Below are positions 16,253-23,754 of a DNA stretch of 64,000 nucleotides, piece after piece. The notes below the pieces were generated by a model. That model saw only the letters and a list, made by a program, of their open reading frames with translations, made no database searches and was not told the DNA's origin. A program made the position numbers and the translations under genes. How positions within the stretch are numbered: the first letter of the stretch is position 1; each line of letters starts with the position of its first letter. Location of the stretch: assembly GCF_000826685.1 (NCBI RefSeq), contig NZ_JROO01000044.1, forward strand, positions 46,399 to 110,398, read 5' to 3'. Source of the stretch: Streptomonospora alba. GTDB taxonomy: Bacteria > Actinomycetota > Actinomycetes > Streptosporangiales > Streptosporangiaceae.

Positions 16253-16702
16253 GTTCGCCCGGCTTCGCCGCCCTGCAGGGCACCGCGCTGCGGGCCACGG
16301 CGCCCGCACTGTTTACACACGGGTAATCTTGCGGCCGAGCGGCCGCTCGAATCCCGCTACACCGTCGCCGCACCATCGCATTCGAGCCGTGCCACCCTCG
16401 GCGGCCGCTCCCGTCCGCGGCCGGACGACGGCTGCGGGTGGCCGGATCGACGTTGAACCGGACACGAATCCGGAAATACCTCTCCACAGGTGCGCGCGGA
16501 CGCCCCCACGGCCGCGCGCGACAACGAATCCGGGGCCGCGCAGTCGCGGTGGGCCACACCGCACGGCGCGAGCGGCACCCGGACGCGCGTCATCACCGGC
16601 GCCGACCCCCTCCCGACCCGGCGGTAACATGCCAAGGCCGCGGGGCGAAGCAGCGTCGGCGCGGACGGTAGCGACGCCAGCTCAGCTTGGAAGGACGGAC
16701 CA
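16253..16702. promoter_or_regulatory. 450-bp control region ahead of ugd
   Basis: No gene seen. A perfect short inverted repeat GCGGCC-GAGC-GGCCGC lies at 16331-16346 and may end the upstream membrane-protein message. CCGACC (16602-16607) and TAACAT (16625-16630) are 17 nt apart and form a plausible promoter about 70 nt before the dehydrogenase start. Confidence 0.4.
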
Positions 16703-18034
16703 TTGGTCGCAGAATCGCGGAGCAGGATCTCCGTCATCGGCACCGGCTACCTGGGTGCCACGCATGCCGCCTGCATGGCCGAGCTCGGCTTCGAGGTGCT
16801 GGGCCTGGACCTCGACCAGTCCAAGATCGACAGCCTCGCCGCCGGACGGGTGCCGTTCTACGAGCCGGGCCTGGAGGAGGTCCTCCAGCGCAATCTCGCC
16901 AACGGCCGCCTGCGCTTCACCGCGGACTACGACGAGGCCGTCGCCTTCGCCGACATCCACTTCCTGTGCGTGGGCACCCCGCAGCGCGCCGACTCCGACG
17001 CCGCCGACCTCGCATTCGTCGAGGCGGCCGTCGACGACCTCGCCTCCCGGCTGACCGCTTCCGCGATCATCATCGGCAAGTCGACGGTTCCGGTGGGCAC
17101 CGCCGGGCGGCTGGCCCAGCGCATCGCGGCCCGCGCGCCCGCGGACATCGAGGTACACCTGGGATGGAGCCCGGAGTTCCTGCGCGAGGGCTTCGGCGTG
17201 GAGGACACGCTGCGCCCCAACCGCATCGTCATCGGCACCGACTCCCCCGCCGTCGAGTCCGCCATGCGCGACCTGTGCGCGCAGCAGATCGAGCAGGGCA
17301 TCCCCTTCCTGGTCACCGACATTCCGACGGCCGAGCTGGTCAAGGTCTCGGCCAACGCGTTCCTCGCCACCAAGATCTCCTTCATCAACGCCATGGCCGA
17401 GGTCTCCGAGGCCGCCGGCGCCGACGTCATGAAGCTCGCCGAGGCGCTGTCCCACGACGACCGCATCGGGGGCAAGTTCCTCGGGCCCGGGCTCGGGTTC
17501 GGCGGCGGCTGCCTGCCCAAGGACATCCGCGCGTTCATGGCCCGCGCCGACGAGCTGGGCGTGGAGCCGGCGTTGTCCTTCCTGCGCGAGGTGGACGCCA
17601 TCAACCAGCGGCGGCGGGCGCGCACCGTCGACATCGCCCGAGGACTCATCGGCGGCAGCTTCGCGGGCCGCACCGTGGGCGTGCTGGGTGCGGCGTTCAA
17701 ACCCAACTCCGACGACATCCGCGATTCGCCCGCGCTGCACGTGGCCTCCGCGATCGCCGAGCAGGGGGGCGTCGTCACCGTCTACGACCCCGAGGCGCTG
17801 GAGCGCGCCAAGCAGGAGTTCCCCGCCCTGCGCTACGCGCACAGCATGCTGGAGGCCGTGCGCGACGCCGAGGTCGTGCTGCTGCTGACGGAGTGGGCGG
17901 AGTTCCGCGACGCCGACCCCGACGAGCTGGCCAAGGTGGTGGCCGAGCCGCGGATCGTGGACGGCCGCAACGCACTGGACCCGCAGCACTGGCGTGGCTG
18001 CGGGTGGACCTACAGGGCGTTGGGGCGGCCCTGA
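16703..18034 (+). CDS. ugd: UDP-glucose 6-dehydrogenase
   Basis: 443 residues from TTG 16703, behind GGAAGGACGG. ISVIGTGYLGATHAACMAELG is the NAD-binding Rossmann start; STVPVGTA, SPEFLREG, ELVKVSANAFLATKISF (Lys214 region) and GFGGGCLPKD with catalytic Cys270 are the classic UDP-glucose dehydrogenase blocks. A C-terminal UDP-binding domain follows. It oxidises UDP-glucose to UDP-glucuronate in the cytosol. Together with the WecC-type enzyme at the window start it gives the locus two distinct uronate precursors. The enzyme type is secure; that its product feeds the same polymer is inference from proximity. Confidence 0.92.
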   Translation: MVAESRSRISVIGTGYLGATHAACMAELGFEVLGLDLDQSKIDSLAAGRVPFYEPGLEEVLQRNLANGRLRFTADYDEAVAFADIHFLCVGTPQRADSDAADLAFVEAAVDDLASRLTASAIIIGKSTVPVGTAGRLAQRIAARAPADIEVHLGWSPEFLREGFGVEDTLRPNRIVIGTDSPAVESAMRDLCAQQIEQGIPFLVTDIPTAELVKVSANAFLATKISFINAMAEVSEAAGADVMKLAEALSHDDRIGGKFLGPGLGFGGGCLPKDIRAFMARADELGVEPALSFLREVDAINQRRRARTVDIARGLIGGSFAGRTVGVLGAAFKPNSDDIRDSPALHVASAIAEQGGVVTVYDPEALERAKQEFPALRYAHSMLEAVRDAEVVLLLTEWAEFRDADPDELAKVVAEPRIVDGRNALDPQHWRGCGWTYRALGRP

Positions 18035-18056
18035 CCGGACGGCCGGAAACACAAGG

Positions 18057-18062
18057 CATGAT
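18057..18062 (+). promoter_or_regulatory. -10-like CATGAT, leaderless start for the CoA-binding gene
   Basis: CATGAT ends 6 nt before ATG 18069, so the expected transcription start is the start codon itself. The only purines between are GGGGG, too close to act as a Shine-Dalgarno sequence. Confidence 0.4.
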
Positions 18063-18068
18063 GGGGGC

Positions 18069-18491
18069 ATGAGCATCAGCGCAGTCGCCGACGAGGACGC
18101 GATCCGCCGCGTGCTGAAGGAGGCCCGCGTGTGGGCGATCGTCGGGCTCGGCGACAACCCGCAGCGCCCCGCCTACAGCGTCGCCCGCTTCCTGCAGGAG
18201 CGCGGCAAGCGGATCGTGCCCGTGCATCCCCGTGCCGCCACGGTCCACGGCGAGCAGGGCTACGCCTCGCTTGCCGAGGTCCCCTTCGACGTCGATGTCG
18301 CCGACGTCTTCCGCCGGTCCGAGGACGCCGGGGCCGTCGCCGACGAGGCGCTGGCGCGCAGCGACATCTCCACCGTGTGGTTCCAGCTGGGTGTGGTCGA
18401 TCCGGATGCCGCCGAGCGGGTCGGCGCGGCCGGACGCACCATGGTCATGGACCGCTGCCCGGCGATCGAGTGGCCGCGTCTGCTGGGATGA
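18069..18491 (+). CDS. CoA-binding domain protein (YccU-like)
   Basis: 140 residues, the usual length of the YccU/CoA_binding_2 family. A single Rossmann-like domain is visible: VWAIVGLGDNPQRPAYSVARF (split motif around GLGDNP), KRIVPVHPRAATVHGEQGY, DVADVFRRSEDAGAVADEAL, WFQLGVVDPDAAERVGAAG, and MDRCPAIEW near the end. Family members bind CoA or a similar nucleotide; the physiological role is unknown. ATG 18069 is favoured because the frame upstream lies in the end of the ugd region and because of the -10 spacing that suggests a leaderless message. It probably has no functional tie to the envelope locus. Confidence 0.85.
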   Translation: MSISAVADEDAIRRVLKEARVWAIVGLGDNPQRPAYSVARFLQERGKRIVPVHPRAATVHGEQGYASLAEVPFDVDVADVFRRSEDAGAVADEALARSDISTVWFQLGVVDPDAAERVGAAGRTMVMDRCPAIEWPRLLG

Positions 18492-18628
18492 CCGACGACC
18501 ACGACACACTCGGGCGTTATGCGCCGTTCGCAGGGATACGTCGCATACCGACTGGATTCCCATGCTTTGCCGGAAACAGCACTGACCGCGATCGGTTCGC
18601 CGCGCGGCGAGCCGGGTAGGGAGCGAAC

Positions 18629-19246
18629 ATGCGACGCCCGCGCTTCCTCCGCTCCTTGGCCGGCGACCGCCAGGACGCCGAAAGCGGCTCTACCGCCGAC
18701 GTCGACGCGCCGCCGCCGATCGACCCGGACCGCTCCGAGCAGCGGCGGGAGCTCGCCGACCTCCACGGGTGGGACTACGCCGAGCGCCACCAGGCCGCCA
18801 TCCAGGGCTGGCCGCGCACGGCCCTGCCGCCCGGCCCGCTGGGGCGGGTGCGCCACGAGCTGACGGGCCGCCACCGCGGACGGCCGTTCCGCATCTTCGA
18901 CTACGTTCACCACGGCGCGCCCGGCGCCCCGTGGCAGCGGATCGAGGTCTGCGCCGTCGCGCTTCCGGTCCGGGTCCCCTACATCTACATCCGCGGCCAC
19001 GGCGACGACGAGGGCGACGTCTACGCCGAGAGCCCCGACTCCCGCTTCGCCCTGGAGCTGCTCTCGGAGTCCGTGCGCGCGGACCTGCGCCGATACGGAT
19101 TCACCGATCTGGTGATGGACCGCGACGTACTCATCTGCACCAGCGACGGCGGTGGCCCCGGCGCCCCGGAGTCCCGTCTGGAAGCGCTGACCGAACTCGT
19201 CGACAGGGTCCCCGCCGACGTCTGGGCGCGCTGGGGCCAGGACTGA
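18629..19246 (+). CDS. Hypothetical actinobacterial protein
   Basis: 205 residues, ATG 18629 with TAGGGAG upstream. After a variable charged N terminus, the segment LADLHGWDYAERHQAAIQGW, then GRPFRIFDYVHHG and a beta-rich part (VCAVALPVRVPYIYIRGHG, RFALELLSESVRADLRRYGF) look like a conserved soluble fold of the kind seen in uncharacterised actinobacterial proteins. There is no signal peptide or membrane helix. The C-terminal ESRLEALTELVDRVPADVW resembles the ending of such families. I do not recognise a function. It runs convergently toward purE with 8 bp between stops. Confidence 0.7.
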   Translation: MRRPRFLRSLAGDRQDAESGSTADVDAPPPIDPDRSEQRRELADLHGWDYAERHQAAIQGWPRTALPPGPLGRVRHELTGRHRGRPFRIFDYVHHGAPGAPWQRIEVCAVALPVRVPYIYIRGHGDDEGDVYAESPDSRFALELLSESVRADLRRYGFTDLVMDRDVLICTSDGGGPGAPESRLEALTELVDRVPADVWARWGQD

Positions 19247-19254
19247 CAGCCGGC

Positions 19255-19794
19255 TCAGTCCGCGGCGCCGAAGCCCGTCGAGGCCGTGCCGCCCGCCACC
19301 TGGCGGCGCAGCCGCGCGCCCTTCTCCTGGGCCTGGCTGCGCAGCTCGTCCTGGAACTCGCTCATGCGCGTGCGCAGGTCGGGGTCGTGGGCGGCGAGCA
19401 TGCGCACCGCCAGCAGCCCCGCGTTGCGGGCGGCGCCCACGGCCACCGTCGCCACCGGAACGCCCGCGGGCATCTGCACGATCGACAGCAGCGAGTCCAT
19501 CCCGTCCAGGTGGCGTAGCGGAACGGGCACGCCGATCACCGGCAGCGGTGTGACGGCCGCCAGCATGCCCGGCAGGTGGGCGGCGCCCCCGGCACCGGCG
19601 ATGAGGGCCTTGAGGCCGCGCCCGGCCGCCTCGGAGCCGTAGGAGATCATCTCGTTCGGCATGCGGTGGGCGGAGACGACGTCGGCCTCGTAGCCGATGC
19701 CGAACACCTCCAGCGCCTTGGCCGCCTCTTCCATGACCGGCCAGTCGGAGTCGCTGCCCATCACGATGCCTACGGCCGGGGCGTCCTCGCTCAC
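19255..19794 (-). CDS. purE: N5-carboxyaminoimidazole ribonucleotide mutase
   Basis: 179 residues from GTG 19794 with GGAG upstream. [44 protein letters not shown] and [19 protein letters not shown] are the standard class I PurE motifs; the His in SAHR is catalytic. It converts N5-CAIR (made by PurK) to CAIR in de novo purine synthesis. purK lies about 4 kb away on the opposite strand, rather than adjacent as in many bacteria. The C terminus carries a ~15-residue extension after [13 protein letters not shown]. Assignment is certain. Confidence 0.97.
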   Translation of the reverse strand: MSEDAPAVGIVMGSDSDWPVMEEAAKALEVFGIGYEADVVSAHRMPNEMISYGSEAAGRGLKALIAGAGGAAHLPGMLAAVTPLPVIGVPVPLRHLDGMDSLLSIVQMPAGVPVATVAVGAARNAGLLAVRMLAAHDPDLRTRMSEFQDELRSQAQEKGARLRRQVAGGTASTGFGAAD

Positions 19795-20126
19795 GTGTGC
19801 ACTCCTTCGCTGATCGGCGGCACCTCCGCGCTCGGGGCGCGGCGTGCTGCGGCGGCCCGCTGCCTCCGCACGACGAGAGCGATCCTATGGCGGCGGTGGC
19901 CCGAGCGGAGCCAGCGCACACAGCGTGCCGTGATGCCCAGCGCCCGGCGCGGCGGGGCTTCTGCGCGGGGGCGCGCGCCCGCTACGGTGGAGTCACCGGC
20001 GCGGCCGCCCGCGCACCCAGTGGGCGCGGCGGCGCGGACCGCTCCGCGGCAGGGAACTCACCAGGCAAGGAGGCGTCGACAGTGATGCACCGCCAGCAGC
20101 ACCCGCGCAAGGCGGAGGTCGGCTGA
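19795..20126. other. Divergent region between purE and the MBL hydrolase
   Basis: About 330 bp carrying the purE upstream region and, at its right end, a tiny ORF with a strong ribosome-binding site (see 20082-20126). Otherwise no gene or clear promoter was found. Confidence 0.45.
20082..20126 (+). CDS. Candidate 14-residue upstream ORF
   Basis: AAGGAGG at 20067-20073 lies 8 nt before GTG 20082, the best Shine-Dalgarno site in this area. The peptide reads MMHRQQHPRKAEVG and ends in TGA at 20124-20126, immediately before the ATG of the MBL hydrolase and in the same frame. It could be a leader peptide giving translational coupling, or the first part of the hydrolase cut off by a nonsense change. 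Confidence 0.45.
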   Translation: MMHRQQHPRKAEVG

Positions 20127-20747
20127 ATGGCCGAGACACAGGGCCCCGTCGACCGCATCGTCACCTCCGGGACCTTCCGCCTCGACGGGGGCGAGTGGGA
20201 GGTCGACAACAACGTCTGGATCGTCGGCAACGAGCGCACGGCGATCGTGATCGACGCGGCGCACGACGCCGAGGAGATCGCCCGCGCTCTGGGCGACCGC
20301 GAACTGATGGCGGTCGTGTGCACCCACGCCCACAACGACCACATCAACGCCGCGGCCGAGCTCGCCGATCTGGCCGACGCGCCGATCCTGCTGCATCCCG
20401 ACGACGCCGAACTGTGGGCGATGGTCTACCCCGACCGCGAACCCGACGCGCCGCTGCTGCACGGCGAGTGGCTCCAGGCCGGCGACGTCGAGCTGGAGGT
20501 GCTGCACACCCCCGGCCACAGCCCTGGCGCCGTGTGCCTGCACGCGCCGGGCATCGGCACCGTCTTCACCGGCGACACCCTCTTCCAGGGCGGTCCGGGC
20601 GCCACGGGGCGGTCCTTCTCCGACTATCCGACCATCGTCAGCTCGATCCGCACCCATCTGCTGTCGCTGGCTCCCGAGACCGTGGTGCTCACCGGACACG
20701 GCGACTCCACCACCATCGGCGCCGAGGCCGCGAACCTGCAGGAGTGA
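20127..20747 (+). CDS. MBL-fold metallo-hydrolase (glyoxalase II-like)
   Basis: 206 residues. CTHAHNDHIN supplies the zinc motif H67-x-H69-x-D71-H72; HTPGHSPGAV, FTGDTLFQGGPGATGRS and VLTGHGDSTTIG complete the metal ligands. It closely resembles, from memory, the small MBL protein that in streptomycetes follows S-(hydroxymethyl)mycothiol dehydrogenase, so a thioester hydrolase acting on a mycothiol conjugate is likely. No such dehydrogenase gene is beside it here. A GGAGGT lies 8 nt upstream of the ATG, inside the small upstream ORF that ends directly at the start. Zinc hydrolase fold is certain; substrate is inference. Confidence 0.9.
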   Translation: MAETQGPVDRIVTSGTFRLDGGEWEVDNNVWIVGNERTAIVIDAAHDAEEIARALGDRELMAVVCTHAHNDHINAAAELADLADAPILLHPDDAELWAMVYPDREPDAPLLHGEWLQAGDVELEVLHTPGHSPGAVCLHAPGIGTVFTGDTLFQGGPGATGRSFSDYPTIVSSIRTHLLSLAPETVVLTGHGDSTTIGAEAANLQE

Positions 20748-20849
20748 ACCGGCCGCGGGCACCGGGTGGACGGCGGCTCGTAGAGCCCGGCTCCCCCGGT
20801 CGCCCGCGGGGACGTTCGGCGGCGGTCTGGGCGGCTGTGCCGCGCCGGC

Positions 20850-22136
20850 TCATGCCGGGCTGGACGCCGACGGCGACAGCACGGTGCCCGCCGGGGGCAG
20901 GAAGAGCGCGAACGTGGTGGGCCGCGACTGGATCAGCTCGATACGCGCGCCCTGGGACTCGGCGATGTGGCGGGCCAGGGCCAGACCCAGGCCGGTGCCG
21001 TTGCCGCCGGTCACCTCGCGCTCGAAGATCCGCCCGGCGATCTCCTCGGGTACACCCGGGCCCTCGTCGCTGATCTCGATGCGCACGGACCCGCCGTCCT
21101 CGAACTTTCGCACCGTCACCGTGCCCGCGCCGTGGCGGCGGGCGTTGTCCACCACGGTGGCCATGATCTGCGTGAGGTCGGTGTTGGGGATGGCCGCCGA
21201 CAGGCCGTGCTCGCCGGTCAGCACGACGTCGCGGCCCTCCCTGCGCAGGATCGGTGCCCATTCCGAGACGAACCGGCCCAGGGCCTCGTCGATGTCGATG
21301 GCCTCCGCCTGGGGCTGCTGGCTCTTGCGCGCCCGCCCCAGCAGGCTCTCGACGGTATCGACCAGCCGCTCGGTCTGCGCCAGGGCCGCCTCGCCCTCGT
21401 CGCGGACGACGTCGGGGTTGTCGGCCTCGGAGATGATCTCCTCCAGCCGCATCGACAGCGCCGTCAGCGGAGTACGCAGCTGGTGGGAGGCGTCGGTGGC
21501 GAAGTGGCGCTCGGTGGCGATGAGGCCGGCGATGCGCTCGGCGCTGCGATCGAGCACCTCGGCGACCCGGTCGGCCTCGGAGATCCCGTAGCGGTGGCCC
21601 CACGGGGTGACGATGCCCGAGCCCAGCCGCTCGGCGGTGGCGGCCAGGTCCACCAGGGGCAGGGTCAGCCGGCGGGCCTGCAGCATCGCCAGTCCCACAG
21701 CGACTCCGATCGCCAGCAGGGACAGCGACCCGATACCCAGCCAGGCGTTGAGGATGTTCTCCCGCACACGGGCGGTGTCGCGCCAGACGGTGACGGCGCC
21801 CCCCGCGCTCGAGGAGGCGGTGGCGTGCACGCTCGGCGGGGCGTTCTCCGCGCGGGGGTCGACCTCCCAGCCTCCTGCGGAGAGGACCTGGCCCGTCTGC
21901 AGCCTGATCTCGATGTGGCGCTCGGGGTGGACCTCGGTGAGGCGACCCAGGTCGACCTGCTCGGACTCGGCGAGCTCGGCCTCGATTTCGGCCGCGATGA
22001 CCTGGGCCTCCTGCTCGACCTGGCGCCGGGCCTGGGAGTGGATGGTGCTGTAGGTCAGCGCGCCCAGCGGCAGCCCCAGCAGCAGGACCGCGATCACGGC
22101 CACCACCAGCGTGGAGAACAGCATCCGCCTGCGCAT
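20850..22136 (-). CDS. Sensor histidine kinase
   Basis: 428 residues. An N-terminal helix (LVVAVIAVLLLGLPLGAL), a ~90-residue extracytoplasmic sensor part and a second helix (LGIGSLSLLAIGVAVGLAML) precede a HAMP linker. The H box ERHFATDASHQLRTPLTAL places the phospho-His at 218. The N box DNARRHG, then SDEGPGVPEE and GTGLGLALA complete the ATP domain. It should autophosphorylate and signal to the adjacent OmpR-type regulator, whose gene lies 71 nt upstream on the same strand. The sensed signal is unknown. GGGGGTG precedes the ATG. Proximity to a GtrA flippase-type protein hints at envelope sensing, only as inference. Confidence 0.93.
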   Translation of the reverse strand: MRRRMLFSTLVVAVIAVLLLGLPLGALTYSTIHSQARRQVEQEAQVIAAEIEAELAESEQVDLGRLTEVHPERHIEIRLQTGQVLSAGGWEVDPRAENAPPSVHATASSSAGGAVTVWRDTARVRENILNAWLGIGSLSLLAIGVAVGLAMLQARRLTLPLVDLAATAERLGSGIVTPWGHRYGISEADRVAEVLDRSAERIAGLIATERHFATDASHQLRTPLTALSMRLEEIISEADNPDVVRDEGEAALAQTERLVDTVESLLGRARKSQQPQAEAIDIDEALGRFVSEWAPILRREGRDVVLTGEHGLSAAIPNTDLTQIMATVVDNARRHGAGTVTVRKFEDGGSVRIEISDEGPGVPEEIAGRIFEREVTGGNGTGLGLALARHIAESQGARIELIQSRPTTFALFLPPAGTVLSPSASSPA

Positions 22137-22207
22137 GTCACACCCCCACTGCCCGATCCGCTCGGCCCGGGGACCGCCTTACGGCCCCGGCGGCGGGGCG
22201 GGGCCGA

Positions 22208-22876
22208 CTAGTCGCGTTCAAACCGGAAGCCGACACCCCGCACCGTGGTGATGTAGGAGGGCTGGTTCGCGTCGTCCCCGAGCTTGCGACGAAGCCACGA
22301 TATATGCATGTCCAGCGTTTTCGTGGAGCCCCACCAATTGGTGTCCCATACTTCGCGCATGATCTGCTCGCGCGTGACGACCTTTCCGGCGTCGCGCACC
22401 AGAACCCGCAGCAGATCGAACTCCTTGGTGGTCAGCTGCAGTTCGCGGTCGCCGATCCAGGCGCGCCGGGAATCGTTGTCGATTCGCACGCCGTGCACGA
22501 CGGGCACCTCGGCCCCGCCCCTGCGCAGCAGCGCGCGAACGCGGGCCAGCAGTTCGGCCAGGCGGAAGGGCTTGGTGACGTAGTCGTCGGCTCCCGCGTC
22601 GAGCCCCACCACGGTGTCGACCTCGTCGGCGCGCGCGGTGAGGATGAGGATCGGTGTGCCGTGGCCCTCGGAGCGCAGTCGGCGGGCCACCTCCAATCCG
22701 TCCATTTCGGGCAAGCCGAGATCCAGGACCATCAGATCGACGTCGCCGGCGCGGGCGCGTTCAAGGGTCTCATTGCCGTTGACGGTCACCTCGACGGAGT
22801 AGCCTTCGCGGCGGAGTGCGCGCGCAAGGGGCTCGGAAATCGAGGTATCGTCCTCGGCCAGCAAAACGCAGGTCAT
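22208..22876 (-). CDS. OmpR-family response regulator
   Basis: 222 residues. The receiver domain has AEDD near the N terminus, the phospho-acceptor Asp52 in MVLDLGLPEMDG, a Thr in ILTARAD and Lys in YVTKPF. The C-terminal winged helix (residues ~125-220) shows LTTKEFDLLRVLVRDAGKVV and STKTLDMHISWLRRKLGD and ends in the usual RGVGFRFE. It is co-oriented with and upstream of the histidine kinase. No Shine-Dalgarno sequence is seen; a TACGAT lies 7 nt before the ATG, implying a leaderless message. Target genes are not visible, but GtrA is the next gene upstream. Confidence 0.94.
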   Translation of the reverse strand: MTCVLLAEDDTSISEPLARALRREGYSVEVTVNGNETLERARAGDVDLMVLDLGLPEMDGLEVARRLRSEGHGTPILILTARADEVDTVVGLDAGADDYVTKPFRLAELLARVRALLRRGGAEVPVVHGVRIDNDSRRAWIGDRELQLTTKEFDLLRVLVRDAGKVVTREQIMREVWDTNWWGSTKTLDMHISWLRRKLGDDANQPSYITTVRGVGFRFERD

Positions 22877-22883
22877 GCGGCCG

Positions 22884-22889
22884 ATCGTA
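22884..22889 (-). promoter_or_regulatory. -10-like TACGAT, leaderless start for the response regulator
   Basis: On the minus strand TACGAT is followed by 7 nt and ATG 22876. No purine-rich site precedes the ATG. The region upstream (22890-23050) is AT-richer than its surroundings, as expected of a promoter zone. Confidence 0.45.
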
Positions 22890-23050
22890 AAACGACGGCA
22901 CGTATTTCCCTATGATCCGCGCCGTAAAGAACCGGGTCGGACGAAAACACACCAGCCTCATAGCGGACATAAGGTCACAAAAATCTGCGGGTTGTGCATT
23001 CTTTGCCGATCCCGTGCCGGGAATTTACCGCCCGCTGCGCCGCGCCCGCG

Positions 23051-23629
23051 TCAGGAGGGCTCGGTCTGGCGCGCCGGAACGTCCCCATCGGCGCCGGCCG
23101 GGTTTTCGGCGGGCCGCGGCTCGGCCTGCGGCTCGGCCTGCGGCTCGGGCTGCGGCTCGGGCTGCGGCTCGGGCTGCGGCTCGGGCTGCGGCTCGGGCTG
23201 CGCCGGAAACACCCACAGCTTGTAGGAGACGAACCGGAACACCGATCCCATCCCCACGCCGACGACGTTGCCCGCGATGTTGCGTGCGAGTGGACCGTCC
23301 AAGCCCAGGCCGTAGACCGAAACCCACAAGCACGCCAGCTGGATGCCCAGCCCGACCGCGTTGAACACGAAGAACAGCACGTACTCGCGGGCCAGGCCGG
23401 TCCGGGCGCGGTGCCTGAAGGTCCAGAAGCGGTTGCCGAGGAAGGCCACCACGGTGGCGATCAGCACACCGAGCGCCTGTCCGACCAGCGGCGAGGCGTC
23501 CAGCACCAGCCAGAGCACGTTGGTTGCGGCCAACTGGACCGCGTAGGCCACGCCGCCGACAGCGCCGAACTTGGCCAGCTCGCGGGCCAGCCGCGGCAGC
23601 CACTCCGGCGTCACGATCACCGATCGCAC
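23051..23629 (-). CDS. GtrA-family membrane protein with QPEP repeat tail
   Basis: 192 residues from GTG 23629 (AAAGGAG lies 11 nt upstream; GTG 23620 is an alternative). Four hydrophobic helices of the GtrA family are visible: ELAKFGAVGGVAYAVQLAA, VGQALGVLIATVVAFLGNRFW, YVLFFVFNAVGLGIQLACL, and IAGNVVGVGMGSVFRFVSY. GNRFWTF and FRFVSYKLWVF are typical anchors. GtrA-like proteins help move or modify lipid-linked sugars in the envelope. After the last helix come seven tandem QPEP/QAEP units, encoded by a 12-bp repeat, then a short acidic tail. The tail is cytosolic or external depending on topology and is likely length-variable among strains. Confidence 0.88.
   Translation of the reverse strand: MRSVIVTPEWLPRLARELAKFGAVGGVAYAVQLAATNVLWLVLDASPLVGQALGVLIATVVAFLGNRFWTFRHRARTGLAREYVLFFVFNAVGLGIQLACLWVSVYGLGLDGPLARNIAGNVVGVGMGSVFRFVSYKLWVFPAQPEPQPEPQPEPQPEPQPEPQAEPQAEPRPAENPAGADGDVPARQTEPS
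23117..23200. repeat. 12-bp tandem repeat, seven copies, inside the GtrA gene
   Basis: Seven head-to-tail units of 12 bp: two CGGCTCGGCCTG followed by five CGGCTCGGGCTG. The unit length is a multiple of three, so copy-number change keeps the frame; on the minus strand it codes QAEP/QPEP. Confidence 0.95.
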
Positions 23630-23754
23630 AGGGGGACCCGCTCCTTTGCCCTGGTGGTCATTAGAATTCCGGGGGGCGCCGCTGGTGTTGTGCCAGCTTA
23701 CTCCCCGCCCGTTGCGGACCACCAGCGTAGAAGTCGTCGACGAGTTGAGGAACT

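Noticed and set aside
19797..20081. Plus-strand open frame upstream of the MBL gene
   Set aside because: Translation is low-complexity without motifs; only the last 15 codons after AAGGAGG look translated.
23117..23200. CRISPR-like array
   Set aside because: Units are contiguous 12-mers without spacers and lie inside a coding frame.
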